Shown: positions 16,462-26,036 of the stretch, piece after piece
Position numbering within the stretch: the first letter of the stretch is position 1
Layout: every line of letters begins with the position of its first letter
DNA from: SURF-21 sp964462595
GTDB taxonomy: Bacteria; Actinomycetota; Geothermincolia; Geothermincolales; RBG-13-55-18
Assembly: GCA_964462595.1 (NCBI GenBank)
Contig: CAYWXM010000060.1
Location: 9,708 to 73,707, forward strand
Reading direction: 5' to 3'
DNA length: 64,000 bases
The notes under the pieces: generated by a model
Database searches by the model: none
What the model was told of the DNA's origin: nothing
The model's input: the letters and a program-made list of their open reading frames with translations, nothing else
Made by a program: the position numbers and the translations under genes

Positions 16462-18165
16462 ATGGTTCCGAGTGACCTGGAAATCGCGCAAGCAGCGGAA
16501 CTACTCCCCATCGTCGAGATAGCAGGGAAGATGGGGCTCGAGGAGGACGAGATCGACCTCTTCGGCAAGTACAAGGCCAAAATCGATTTCGAGGCCTTCC
16601 TGGAGAGGGTGAAAGACAAGCCTAACGGCAAGTACATCGACGTGACAGCCATCACCCCCACCCCCCTGGGCGAGGGTAAGACCGTGACTTCCATCGGTCT
16701 CACGGAATCCCTGGCCAAAATCGGCAAGAGAGTCGTGCTGGCCTTGAGAGAACCCTCCATGGGCCCGGTGTTCGGCATCAAGGGCGGGGCGGCCGGAGGA
16801 GGTTACTCGCAGGTGGTACCCATGGAGGACCTCAACCTCCATTTCACCGGCGATATCCACGCCGTGACCGCCGCCAACAACCTGCTGGCGGCGATGATAG
16901 ACACCAGCATCCTGCTGAAAAACCCCTTGAACATCGATCCTTTGACCATCTCCTGGAGAAGGGTGACGGATATCAGCGACCGCGCCCTGCGCGACATCGT
17001 AGTCGGGCTGGGCGGAAGGGAGAACGGCTATCCCCGCCAGACCGGCTACGACATCAGCGTGGCCTCCGAGGTCATGGCCATCCTGGCTCTGGCCAACAGC
17101 CTCAAGGACCTCAGGGAGCGCCTGTCGCGCATAGTGGTCGCCTATTCCTACGACGGCAAGCCGGTCACCGCGGAGGACCTCAAGGCTGCGGGAGCCATGA
17201 CCGTGCTGCTCAAGGAAGCCCTCAAGCCCAACCTCATCCAGACCCTGGAGCACAACCCGTGCATCATGCATGCCGGGCCTTTCGCCAACATCGCCCACGG
17301 CAACAACTCCATCGTGGCCGACTACGTGGCGCTCAAGTGCGGCGACTACGTGGTGACGGAGTCCGGCTTCGGCGCGGACTGCGGCGCGGAGAAGATGATG
17401 GACATCAAGTGCCGCTACTCCGGCCTTACCCCGGACTGCGTGGTCATCACCTCCACCGTACGCGCCCTCAAGATGCACGGCGGCGCCTTCGAAGCTCGCC
17501 CGGGTAAGCCGCTGGACGAGGAACTGGTCAAGAAGGAGAATATGCCGGCCCTGGAGGATGGCACCGGAAACCTGGTCAAGCAGATCGAGAACATGAAGCT
17601 CTTCGGCGTACCGGTAGTGGTGACCATCAACAGGCGCACCACCGATACCGAGGCGGAGATCGCTCTGGTGAAGAAGCTGGCCGAAGAGGCCGGCGTGGAG
17701 GCCTGCGTGCCCATCGACGTGTGGGCCAAGGGCGGCGAGGGCGGCAAGGAAGCGGCCGAGGCGGTCGTCGCGGCCTGTGACAAGCCCAAGGACTTCAAGT
17801 TCCTCTATCCCCTCGAGGCCACCATCAAGGAGAAGATAGAGACCATCGCCACCAAGATCTATGGCGCCGACGGGGTCGATTACAACCCCCTGGCGGAGCA
17901 GAAGATCAAGCAGTTCACCGAGGCCGGCTTCGACAAGCTGCCCATCTGCATGGCCAAGACCCACCTCTCGCTGTCGCACGACCCCAACCTCAAGGGCGTG
18001 CCCAAGAATTACCGCCTGCCGGTAGTGGATATAAGGCCGTCGATAGGCGCCGGGTTCCTGTACCCGCTCTGTGGGACCATGAGGACCATGCCCGGCCTTC
18101 CGAGCCGCCCTGCATCGGTCGATGTCGATATAGATGAGGATGGGAAGACCCTCGGACTGTTTTAG
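16462..18165 (+). CDS. fhs: formate--tetrahydrofolate ligase
   Basis: This cytoplasmic enzyme condenses formate with tetrahydrofolate at the cost of ATP to give 10-formyl-THF, the second step of the methyl branch. It has 567 aa, slightly longer than the usual 556-560. The ATP loop TPTPLGEGKTVTSIG near residue 68, the substrate region REPSMGPVFGIKGGAAGGGY and the VATVRALK-like STVRALKMHGG are present. The start is ATG at 16462, with GAGGAAAGGAG upstream. It is the first gene of the locus, behind the promoter and leader. Confidence 0.97.
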   Translation: MVPSDLEIAQAAELLPIVEIAGKMGLEEDEIDLFGKYKAKIDFEAFLERVKDKPNGKYIDVTAITPTPLGEGKTVTSIGLTESLAKIGKRVVLALREPSMGPVFGIKGGAAGGGYSQVVPMEDLNLHFTGDIHAVTAANNLLAAMIDTSILLKNPLNIDPLTISWRRVTDISDRALRDIVVGLGGRENGYPRQTGYDISVASEVMAILALANSLKDLRERLSRIVVAYSYDGKPVTAEDLKAAGAMTVLLKEALKPNLIQTLEHNPCIMHAGPFANIAHGNNSIVADYVALKCGDYVVTESGFGADCGAEKMMDIKCRYSGLTPDCVVITSTVRALKMHGGAFEARPGKPLDEELVKKENMPALEDGTGNLVKQIENMKLFGVPVVVTINRRTTDTEAEIALVKKLAEEAGVEACVPIDVWAKGGEGGKEAAEAVVAACDKPKDFKFLYPLEATIKEKIETIATKIYGADGVDYNPLAEQKIKQFTEAGFDKLPICMAKTHLSLSHDPNLKGVPKNYRLPVVDIRPSIGAGFLYPLCGTMRTMPGLPSRPASVDVDIDEDGKTLGLF

Positions 18166-18202
18166 GTCGCGTAACGTAGGATAAGGATGCCAGTCGGAAG
18201 CG

Positions 18203-18229
18203 ATGCCCCGGTCCGAGGGACCGGGGCAT
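18203..18229 (+). promoter_or_regulatory. Perfect 12-bp intercistronic hairpin after fhs
   Basis: ATGCCCCGGTCC and GGACCGGGGCAT pair completely around a GAG loop. No T-run follows, so it is more likely an RNA-stability or attenuating element between fhs and the activator gene than a full terminator. Confidence 0.7.
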
Positions 18230-18274
18230 TCACCGGTAAAGGCACAATTTATAGGTATGGGAAGTGAGTGATCC

Positions 18275-20269
18275 TTGGAAGGCAATTACAAAGTACTGTT
18301 CATGCCGGATAATCGTTACATATTAGTCTCTCACGGAGAAAACCTGCTCAAGGCGGCCATGGATGCAGACGTGCACATCAACGCTTCCTGCGGGGGCGCG
18401 GGTTCCTGTGGAAAGTGCCGGGTGGTGGTCGAGGAAGGGGAGGTGGAGCGCGAGCCGAACACCAAGCTGGCCGAGGCGGAGATCGCCAAGGGATATGCGC
18501 TGGCCTGTCAGACCAAGGTTCTCTCTGATCTCAAGGTGACGATCCCACTGGAATCGCGCATTGGCGACAAGCGCATATTCCAGCGCGCTGAGCCCACCCC
18601 CGCGCACGGCTACCTGCTGGCGGCTGCCGACTGGGAGGAACGCCTGCCGGAATGGGAACTCGATCCGCCCACCCGCAAGGTACACCTGGTATTGGCCGAA
18701 CCCACCCTCGACGATAACACCAGCGACGCCGAGCGTATCAAGCGCGGCCTGGCTATGGAGGCGGATCTGCGCGATGTGGTGATCGATTTTCCAGTCCTGC
18801 AGAGGCTTCCCAACATGATCCGCCAGAGCAACTGGGACATAACGGTGACCGTGCTGGATTCCGGCGATGAGCTGCGTGCCGTACGCATCGAGCAGGGAGA
18901 TACCTCGCTCAGGCAGTCGGCCATCGCCATCGATATAGGCACCACCACCATCTCCGCCGAACTCATCGACCTGCACACCGGGGAGGTCACCGCACGGGCT
19001 TCCGACTACAATGCCCAGGTGGCGTTCGGAGAGGATGTGATCTCGCGCATCATCTACGCGACTAAGGGTACCGGGCTGGCAAAGCTGCAGTCGGTGGTCG
19101 TCGGGACCATATGGAACCTGATAAAGAACCTGGTCGAGCAGGCGGAGATCGAATATTGCAATATCACCCACGTGGTGGCGGCCGGGAACACGACCATTAC
19201 GCACCTGTTTCTGGGGCTCAACCCCAAATATATACGGGAAGAGCCATACATACCCTCCGGCACCATTTTCCCCTGGATCAAGTGCTCGGATATCGGCCTG
19301 CGCATCGCGGCGGGCGTCTATCTCTATGCCATTCCCTGCGTGGCCAGCTACGTGGGGGGCGACATAGTGGCGGGCGTCCTGGCCGCCGGTATCTTCAACA
19401 CCGACAGGATGACCCTGTACATCGATATCGGTACCAATGGGGAGATAGTGCTGGGCAACCGCGACTGGATGCTCTCGTGTTCGTGCTCCGCCGGACCCGC
19501 TTTCGAGGGCGGGGGGGTCAAACACGGCATGCGTGCCACCAGCGGAGCCATAGAGCAGGTGCGTATCGATAAGGTGGGTTACGAACCCATGATAATCACC
19601 GTGGGGAACAGGAAGCCCATCGGCATCTGCGGGTCCGGCCTCATAGACCTTCTTTCCGAGATGTTCCTCACCGGTCTCATGAACGAGAAGGGCAAGATCA
19701 ACACCGACTTGCCCACGGATCGCGTGCGCGCTATTGAGGGTGGCGCCGAGTACGTGCTGGTGTGGGCGGAGGACTCGGCCACCCGCAGGGATATCGTCAT
19801 CACCGAGGTGGACATCGACAACCTCATGCGGGCCAAGGCGGCGGTTTATGCGGGCATCGAGGTCCTGCTCTCGTCGATGGATATGGACGTCTCTATGATC
19901 GACGAGCTGCTCATAGCGGGCGCTTTCGGGCGTTACCTGGAAGTCGACAAGGCCGTGAGCATCGGCCTGCTGCCGGATATCGGTTACGACAAGATCAAGT
20001 TCGTGGGAAACGGTTCTCTCCTGGGCGCCCATCTCTCGGCGCTTTCCAGGGAGATGATGGAAAAGGCCAACGATATCGCGCGCCAGATGACCTACCTGGA
20101 GCTTTCCATGAACCCGGCGTTCATGGATCACTATATGTCGGCGATGTTCTTCCCGCATACCAACATGGAGATGTTCCCCACCGTGCAGGAGAAGCTGGAA
20201 GCCTACCGCTCCGTGCAGCGCATGGCATCCGAGACAGCCGAAGACGACGGGGGAGGGGAAGGAAGCTGA
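18275..20269 (+). CDS. ASKHA-domain reductive activator of corrinoid protein (RACo-like)
   Basis: A 664-aa protein with an N-terminal [2Fe-2S] ferredoxin domain (Cys39, Cys45, Cys48, Cys78, in SCGGAGSCGKC and ALACQ), a linker, and a C-terminal ASKHA ATPase of the DUF4445 type (AIDIGTTTIS, YIDIGTNGEIV, LLIAGAFGRYLE). Such proteins use ATP to push an electron onto the inactive Co(II) state of the corrinoid iron-sulfur protein. TTG at 18275 is chosen because it preserves the first beta strand (YKVLFMPDN); ATG at 18302 would cut it. The context beside acsC and acsD supports the assignment. Confidence 0.88.
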   Translation: MEGNYKVLFMPDNRYILVSHGENLLKAAMDADVHINASCGGAGSCGKCRVVVEEGEVEREPNTKLAEAEIAKGYALACQTKVLSDLKVTIPLESRIGDKRIFQRAEPTPAHGYLLAAADWEERLPEWELDPPTRKVHLVLAEPTLDDNTSDAERIKRGLAMEADLRDVVIDFPVLQRLPNMIRQSNWDITVTVLDSGDELRAVRIEQGDTSLRQSAIAIDIGTTTISAELIDLHTGEVTARASDYNAQVAFGEDVISRIIYATKGTGLAKLQSVVVGTIWNLIKNLVEQAEIEYCNITHVVAAGNTTITHLFLGLNPKYIREEPYIPSGTIFPWIKCSDIGLRIAAGVYLYAIPCVASYVGGDIVAGVLAAGIFNTDRMTLYIDIGTNGEIVLGNRDWMLSCSCSAGPAFEGGGVKHGMRATSGAIEQVRIDKVGYEPMIITVGNRKPIGICGSGLIDLLSEMFLTGLMNEKGKINTDLPTDRVRAIEGGAEYVLVWAEDSATRRDIVITEVDIDNLMRAKAAVYAGIEVLLSSMDMDVSMIDELLIAGAFGRYLEVDKAVSIGLLPDIGYDKIKFVGNGSLLGAHLSALSREMMEKANDIARQMTYLELSMNPAFMDHYMSAMFFPHTNMEMFPTVQEKLEAYRSVQRMASETAEDDGGGEGS

Positions 20270-20270
20270 G

Positions 20271-21047
20271 ATGTCGACGTTCGTGATCGCCGTAGCGGGC
20301 AAGGGAGGCACGGGGAAGACGACGTTTTCCGCCGTGAGCGTGGCCTGGCTCGTGGACAGAACGGGAAAACCGGTGCTGGCCGTGGACGCAGATTCGAATT
20401 CCAACCTCGACCTGGCCCTGGGCACGCGCGCGGAGAAGACCATTGGATCCGTGCGCGAGTATCTCACCGAAAACGTGAAAAACATGCCCGCGGGGATGTC
20501 CAAGGAAGTGTGGGTGGAGATGCTCCTGCAGCAGGCACTGGTGGAGGAAAAGGGATTCGACCTCGTCTCCATGGGGAGGCCGGAAGGGCCCGGGTGCTAC
20601 TGCTACCTTAACAATATCTTTCGCCGTTACCTCGATATCATGGCCAGCCATTACGATTACGTGGTCATGGATAACGAGGCGGGCATGGAGCACCTGTCGC
20701 GGCGCACCACCACCGGGGTGGACATCATGTTCGTCACCTCGGACCCCACGGTCCGCGGTATAGAGACGGCCTTGCGCATCCGCGACCTGGCCCGCGACCT
20801 CAAGCTGAACATCAGGCAGATAGCCCTGGTGATATCCCGGGTGCGCAACGGCCTGCCCGATAACCTGCGCTCCCTGGCCGAGGACAACAACCTGGAGATA
20901 GCGGGGACGATACCCGACGACGATACCATCCGGGAATACGACGAGGCCGGCAAAGCACTCTCCCAGCTCCCCGAGGAGAGCCAGGCACGGAAGGCGGTAG
21001 AGGAAATATTGGTCTCTTACCTGGGGATTTCCGGGGGCAAAGACTAG
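20271..21047 (+). CDS. cooC: CODH/ACS nickel-insertion ATPase (CooC/AcsF type)
   Basis: A 258-aa MinD/SIMIBI-class ATPase with a deviant Walker A (AVAGKGGTGKTTFS, residues 7-20) and switch region AVDADSNSNLDLALG. Its CYC motif in GPGCYCYLN is the metal-binding Cys-x-Cys of CooC. It loads nickel into carbon monoxide dehydrogenase or acetyl-CoA synthase. It starts 1 nt after the activator gene ends and is probably translationally coupled. CooC and AcsF cannot be told apart without a tree. Confidence 0.92.
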   Translation: MSTFVIAVAGKGGTGKTTFSAVSVAWLVDRTGKPVLAVDADSNSNLDLALGTRAEKTIGSVREYLTENVKNMPAGMSKEVWVEMLLQQALVEEKGFDLVSMGRPEGPGCYCYLNNIFRRYLDIMASHYDYVVMDNEAGMEHLSRRTTTGVDIMFVTSDPTVRGIETALRIRDLARDLKLNIRQIALVISRVRNGLPDNLRSLAEDNNLEIAGTIPDDDTIREYDEAGKALSQLPEESQARKAVEEILVSYLGISGGKD

Positions 21048-21161
21048 AAAACGGGCTATATATATACTGGCGGTAAAACAGACGGGTATTAATGTTGAAA
21101 GATTATGGCGTAATGGCCGAAATGGTGAGATAATCAGGACTTGGACCGGGGAGGTCTGACG

Positions 21162-21788
21162 ATGTACGTAGAGAAACCCATGGTCGTATTTTTGGACAAG
21201 CTCGCCTCCAGGTCGCCGGAGCCAGGCGGTGGGTCGGTTTCGGCACTCGTGGCTGCCCTTGGAGCGGCCCTTATTTCGATGGTCGGAAACCTGACCCTGG
21301 GCAAGGAAAAGTATGCCGCCGTCCAGGACCAGGTGGAAGAGTTGCTCGCATCTTCAGAAAAACTCCGCGGTGAGCTTCAAAGCTTGATCCAGAAAGACAC
21401 GGAGGTTTACTCGGAAGTCTCGGCCGCCTACAAGCTCCCGCGCGATACGGAGGAGGAGAAGGTCACGAGGAAAGCCCGTATCCAGGATGCCCTGAAGCTG
21501 GCGACCGAGGTCCCCTTCGAGATAGCCGAAAAGAGCCTCGAGGTAGCCCGCCTCGCGGAGACCTCCGCCGAGATCGGTAACGTCGGAGCGGTAAGCGACG
21601 CCGGGGTGGCGGTGCTTCTAGCCGAGGCGGCCGCGCAGAGCGCAGCCCTGAACGTCAAGATCAACGTGAACAGCATAGAGGACGTCGCATACACGCAGAG
21701 TAAATGGGACCGCATCTGCGAGATACTGGAGGAAGCGGCGGACCTGCGCGAACGAGTAGTGCAAGTGACCTACGAAAAGCTGGGTTGA
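21162..21788 (+). CDS. fchA: methenyltetrahydrofolate cyclohydrolase FchA
   Basis: A 208-aa protein of the formiminotransferase-cyclodeaminase (FTCD_C) family, all helical, that hydrolyses or forms 5,10-methenyl-THF from 10-formyl-THF. The N-terminal SRSPEPGGGSVSALVAALG is the family signature. ATG at 21162 has GGGGAGGTC upstream; the frame opens at 21141. Because the neighbouring FolD has lost its cyclohydrolase residues, this protein probably carries that step alone. Confidence 0.9.
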   Translation: MYVEKPMVVFLDKLASRSPEPGGGSVSALVAALGAALISMVGNLTLGKEKYAAVQDQVEELLASSEKLRGELQSLIQKDTEVYSEVSAAYKLPRDTEEEKVTRKARIQDALKLATEVPFEIAEKSLEVARLAETSAEIGNVGAVSDAGVAVLLAEAAAQSAALNVKINVNSIEDVAYTQSKWDRICEILEEAADLRERVVQVTYEKLG

Positions 21789-21971
21789 TCCGTTCGCGTA
21801 GCGGCGCGATCACCCCGTGGTTCGGAAAGAAGTGACGAGGCGACCTCGTTTGAGAAGCCGTAAGGATATATGGAGACCCTGTGCGTTGTCGCGTGACACG
21901 CTGTCGGATGTAAGCGCTTGCGGAGGTTACGCGAGTACTTGTCAGGATGTGAGAGGAAAGGAGCATGGGAC

Positions 21972-22910
21972 ATGACCTTGGTCATCGATTGTGTAGCCAT
22001 CGGCGACGAGCTGATGAAGGAGATCATCGCGGAAACCGAATCCCTTAAATCTAAGGGCGTCACCCCGGGTATCGCCACCCTGCTGGTGGGGGACGACTTC
22101 GGGGCCAGGATGTACAGGGGCCAGGTGGAGAAGTTCTGCGAGGAGGCGGGTTTCAATTATGTAAACGAGAATCCGCCGGCCGACGTAAGCGAGGACGAGG
22201 TCGTGGAGATCGTCAAGAGGCTCAATGCCGACAAGGCAGTCAGCGGCATCCTTCCCCTCCGCCCCTTCCCCGAACATATATCGGACAGCGCGGTTATCAA
22301 CTCCATCGACGTGGGCAAGGACATCGATACCTTTCACCCCTTCAACATGGGAAAACTGGCCCTCGGAGAGCCCACCTTTCCTCCCGCCACGCCTTCAGCG
22401 GTGGTCGAGATACTCGACCGTTATGCCAGGGACGTAAAGAAGGTGGACCCCAAGGATTTTTACGAGGGCGCCGAGGTGTGCGTGGTCGGGCACTCCAATA
22501 TCGTGGGCAAGCCCCTGGCTTTCCTCATGCTCAACCGCAATGCCTCGACCACCGTGGTCCATGTCTTCACCTCGATGAAAGGAAACCTGGAAAAACATAC
22601 CAAGCAGGCGGATATCCTTATCGTGGCCGCGGGCAAGGCGGATCTCCTCGGGCCGGAACAGGTGAAAGAGGGAGCTATCGTGATAGACGTGGGCATCAAC
22701 CGCGTCAAAGTCCTGGATGAGGCGGGCGAGCCGGTGTTGAACGATAAGGGTAAGCCTAAGACGAAGACGGTTGGCGACGTATCGTTCGACGCCGTGAAAG
22801 ACATGACCGAAGCCATCACAACCGTTCCCGGAGGCGTGGGCTCGGTTACCAACCGCATGCTCATGAAGAACGCCCTGCGCGCCTGCAAGATGCAGAACGG
22901 GCTTGAATGA
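21972..22910 (+). CDS. folD: methylenetetrahydrofolate dehydrogenase, FolD family, probably monofunctional
   Basis: A 312-aa FolD-family protein: N-terminal THF-binding domain, then the nucleotide-binding domain with VVGHSNIVGKPLA and the C-terminal TTVPGGVGSVTNRM. The cyclohydrolase Lys of the Tyr-x-x-x-Lys motif (Lys56 in E. coli) is Val52 here (MYRGQVEKFCEE). The Gln of VQLPLP is Leu96 (GILPLRPFPEH), while Asp117 in KDIDTFHP is kept. It is longer than the usual 285-300 aa. Dehydrogenase activity is expected; cyclohydrolase activity is doubtful, as in yeast MTD1. ATG at 21972 follows GAGGAAAGGAG. Confidence 0.88.
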   Translation: MTLVIDCVAIGDELMKEIIAETESLKSKGVTPGIATLLVGDDFGARMYRGQVEKFCEEAGFNYVNENPPADVSEDEVVEIVKRLNADKAVSGILPLRPFPEHISDSAVINSIDVGKDIDTFHPFNMGKLALGEPTFPPATPSAVVEILDRYARDVKKVDPKDFYEGAEVCVVGHSNIVGKPLAFLMLNRNASTTVVHVFTSMKGNLEKHTKQADILIVAAGKADLLGPEQVKEGAIVIDVGINRVKVLDEAGEPVLNDKGKPKTKTVGDVSFDAVKDMTEAITTVPGGVGSVTNRMLMKNALRACKMQNGLE

Positions 22911-22989
22911 TAAACGACAATGCGCTGTTTGAGCAGGGAGAATATCATAGTAAACGACAGCAGGAAAGATATTGGAAAGGAGAGATGAG

Positions 22990-23934
22990 ATGGCATTCAA
23001 TCTACCGACGGAGACGGCCAAGGGCAAAGTCCGCGAGGTAGAGTTGGGAGCTGGCGAAAAAGCCATAAAGGTGGGCGGAGAAGATATCCTTCCCTTCTAC
23101 CTCTGGGAGGGAGAGATGCCCAACAAGCCTATCGTCGCGGCCGAAGTATACGACGAGGTGACGGACGAACTGACTCCGGCGCTGGAGAAAGCCCTCGGCG
23201 AAGTGAAGAACGACCCCGTAGCCTGGTCTAAGAAGGCCGTCGAAGAATGGGGAGCGGACGCCATATTCCTGTTTCTCGCCTCGACCGATCCCAAGGGTAC
23301 AGATGCCCCTACGGAGGCGGCGGCGGATACGGCGCTCAAGGTGATGGAGGCCGTAAACGTGCCGGTTATAGTGTACGGCACCGAGGACGTGGATAAGGAT
23401 TCGGAGCTTTCCAGGGTCATCTGCGCCAAGGCGGAGGGAAGGAACGTGATCATAGGCCCAGCCAAGGAAGAGGACTTCAAAAAGGTGGGCGCGCCGGCCA
23501 TCGGTTACAAGCAGACGGTCGTGGGTTTTACCCCCATCGACGTCAACCTGGCCAAGCAGCTCAACATCCTCCTCACCAACCTGGGCATGGAGGCTGAAAA
23601 GCTGCTTATCGACCCTACCACGGGAGCCCTGGGCTACGGCCTCGAGTACACCTATTCGGTCATGGAGCGCTTGAAGATCGCCGCTCTCTACCAGGACGAC
23701 TCCATGACCAAGATGCCCATGCTTGCCAATATAGCCCTGCAGGCCTGGAAAACCAAGGAGGCCAAGAGCAGCGAGGAGGAATACCCGGAGTGGGGGGACC
23801 AGGAGAAGCGCGGCATCATGTGGGAGGTGCTGACATCCGTGCCTTTGCTTCTGGCGGGCTCCAACATCCTGGTACTGAGGCACCCCGAGTCCATCCGCTT
23901 AACCAAGCAGATAATAGCCGACCTTTTAGGATAG
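22990..23934 (+). CDS. acsD: CODH/ACS complex corrinoid iron-sulfur protein small subunit
   Basis: A 314-aa CdhD/AcsD TIM-barrel protein that pairs with AcsC to hold the methyl-carrying corrinoid between the methyltransferase and acetyl-CoA synthase. The pattern includes PFYLWEGEMPN, GRNVIIGPAKEED and the C-terminal LAGSNILVLRHPES. ATG at 22990 has GGAAAGGAGAG upstream. It is separated from acsC by cooS and acsB; many acetogens have acsC and acsD adjacent, so this is a rearranged order. Confidence 0.92.
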   Translation: MAFNLPTETAKGKVREVELGAGEKAIKVGGEDILPFYLWEGEMPNKPIVAAEVYDEVTDELTPALEKALGEVKNDPVAWSKKAVEEWGADAIFLFLASTDPKGTDAPTEAAADTALKVMEAVNVPVIVYGTEDVDKDSELSRVICAKAEGRNVIIGPAKEEDFKKVGAPAIGYKQTVVGFTPIDVNLAKQLNILLTNLGMEAEKLLIDPTTGALGYGLEYTYSVMERLKIAALYQDDSMTKMPMLANIALQAWKTKEAKSSEEEYPEWGDQEKRGIMWEVLTSVPLLLAGSNILVLRHPESIRLTKQIIADLLG

Positions 23935-24098
23935 GCTTTGATATACGGTCGGGCGTTTGTGGCGAAGACACGAATGCGGCGAGGCGGTCTGGTATGAGAA
24001 ATACGGGAGCCGAGCACGGTGCGCCAACTTCGGACCGGCCGACGAAAATAATGGGTTCAAGAAGGACCCGGAAAGTAATTCCACAGGAGGGATAAAGA

Positions 24099-26036
24099 AT
24101 GGCGGAATACGAGGAATTGACAGCGTGTGAAACCACGCTGGAGATGCTGCAGAAAGCAAAGGAGGAGGGGCAGGAGACCGCCTTCGACCGCGTGCAGTAT
24201 CAGAAGGGATGCGCCTTCGGAGAGGCAGGCACCTGCTGCCGTATCTGCAACATGGGTCCCTGCCGTATCAACCCCAAGAAACCCGACGAGAGCCGGGGGG
24301 TATGCGGGGCCAACGTCGATACCATCGTGGCGCGCAATTTCGCCCGCATGGTGGCCGGCGGGGCGTCAGCCCACTCCGATCACGGCCGCGCCGTCGCCGA
24401 GACGATGCTCATGACGCTCAAGGGAGAAGCGCAGGACTACGAGATCAAGGACCGTATAAAGCTTCTCGAGCTGGCCGGCGAACTGGATATCGAGATCGGC
24501 GAACGCGACATCAACGAGATCGCCCTGGAGGTGGCCGAGCGCTGCATGGCCATGTTCGGACAGCAGGAGGGCGAGCTGGCCATGGCGAAGAGGGCCCCCG
24601 AGAAGCGCAAGGAGATATGGCGCCAGCTGGGGATCTTCCCGCGCGGCATCGACCGCGAGATAGTCGAGATCATGCACCGCACCCATATAGGAGTCGACCA
24701 GCATTACGAGAACATCCTCATGGCCAGCGCCCGCGCCGCGCTGAGCGACGGCTGGGGAGGTTCCATGATCGGGACCGAACTTCAGGACATACTGTTCAAC
24801 ACCCCCACGCCCATAGAGTCCAGGATCGACCTCGGGGTGCTCGAGGAGGACATGGTAAACATCATCGTGCACGGGCACGAGCCCATCCTCTCGGAGATGA
24901 TCGTGCTTGCCTCCAACCTGCCCGAGATGCAGGAGAAAGCCAAGAGCGTCGGCGCCACCGGCATCAACCTGGCGGGCATCTGCTGCACCGCCAACGAGAT
25001 CCTCATGCGGCACGGTATCCCGGTAGCCGGAAACGTGCTGCAGCAGGAGATGGCCCTCCTCACCGGCGCGGTGGAGGCCATGGTGGTTGACGTGCAGTGC
25101 ATATACCAGGGGATAGGTCAGATAGCGAGCTGCATCCACAGCGACATCATCACCACGTCCCCCAAGGCCAAGATGCCTTACGCCAGGCATATCGAGTTCC
25201 ACGAGGACCGCGCCCTGGAGATAGCCAAGGAGATCGTGTCCACGGCCATCGACAACTTCAAGAACCGTGGCAAGGTGTCCATACCCAAGAGGAACGAGGC
25301 CCTCATAGCGGGCTTCGACCACGAGTACATCAACTACATGTTGGGCGGGAAGTTCCGCGCCTCTTACCGTCCCCTCAACGACGCTGTCATAGACGGCCGC
25401 ATACGCGGCGTGGTGGGAGTGGTCGGGTGCAACAACCCCCGCGTCAAGCACGACGACATCCACATCAAGGTGACCCGGGACCTCATCGCCAACGGTTGCC
25501 TGGTGGTCATGACCGGGTGCGCCGCCCAGTCCGCCGCCAAGGCAGGGCTCATGCTGCCCGAGGTGGCCCGAGAGGTCTGTCCGCAGGGGCTGTGGGAGGT
25601 ATGCGAGGCGGTAGGCATGCCGCCGGTACTGCATGCCGGCTCCTGCGTGGACAACAGCCGCATCCTCATATCCCTTACCGCGATGGTCAACGAGGGCGGA
25701 CTCGGCGACGATATCAGCGACCTCCCCGCCGCCGGCTGCGCGCCGGAGTGGATGAGCGAGAAAGCCATATCCATCGGGGAGTACTTCGTGGCCTCGGGGG
25801 TCACCACCGTGTTCGGCGTCAGCTGGCCCACCACGGGGAGCAAGAACGTGACCGACTTCCTGTTCGAGAAGTACAAGGACACCCTCAAGAGCAGCTGGGC
25901 TTTCGAACGCGACCCCGAAAAGATGGTCGGAATGATCCTCAACATCATCGATAACAAGCGCGAGGCCCTGGGTATCTCGGCCAAGCGTGAGAGGGTGCTA
26001 TACGACATGGCTATGAGGAGGGAGTTGGAGATCTAA
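24099..26036 (+). CDS. cooS: carbon monoxide dehydrogenase catalytic subunit (AcsA/CooS)
   Basis: Ni-Fe-S enzyme that reduces CO2 to CO (or oxidises CO) and feeds acetyl-CoA synthase. It has 645 aa, normal for bacterial CooS/AcsA. The N-terminal B- and D-cluster region is CAFGEAGTCCRICNMGPC. C-cluster ligands appear in GICCTANE, GCNNPR, TGCAAQSA and GSCVDNSR, with the His of SDHGRA nearby. The stop codon and acsB start overlap as TAATG, coupling the two subunits of the complex. The ribosome-binding site is CAGGAGGG. Confidence 0.96.
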   Translation: MAEYEELTACETTLEMLQKAKEEGQETAFDRVQYQKGCAFGEAGTCCRICNMGPCRINPKKPDESRGVCGANVDTIVARNFARMVAGGASAHSDHGRAVAETMLMTLKGEAQDYEIKDRIKLLELAGELDIEIGERDINEIALEVAERCMAMFGQQEGELAMAKRAPEKRKEIWRQLGIFPRGIDREIVEIMHRTHIGVDQHYENILMASARAALSDGWGGSMIGTELQDILFNTPTPIESRIDLGVLEEDMVNIIVHGHEPILSEMIVLASNLPEMQEKAKSVGATGINLAGICCTANEILMRHGIPVAGNVLQQEMALLTGAVEAMVVDVQCIYQGIGQIASCIHSDIITTSPKAKMPYARHIEFHEDRALEIAKEIVSTAIDNFKNRGKVSIPKRNEALIAGFDHEYINYMLGGKFRASYRPLNDAVIDGRIRGVVGVVGCNNPRVKHDDIHIKVTRDLIANGCLVVMTGCAAQSAAKAGLMLPEVAREVCPQGLWEVCEAVGMPPVLHAGSCVDNSRILISLTAMVNEGGLGDDISDLPAAGCAPEWMSEKAISIGEYFVASGVTTVFGVSWPTTGSKNVTDFLFEKYKDTLKSSWAFERDPEKMVGMILNIIDNKREALGISAKRERVLYDMAMRRELEI

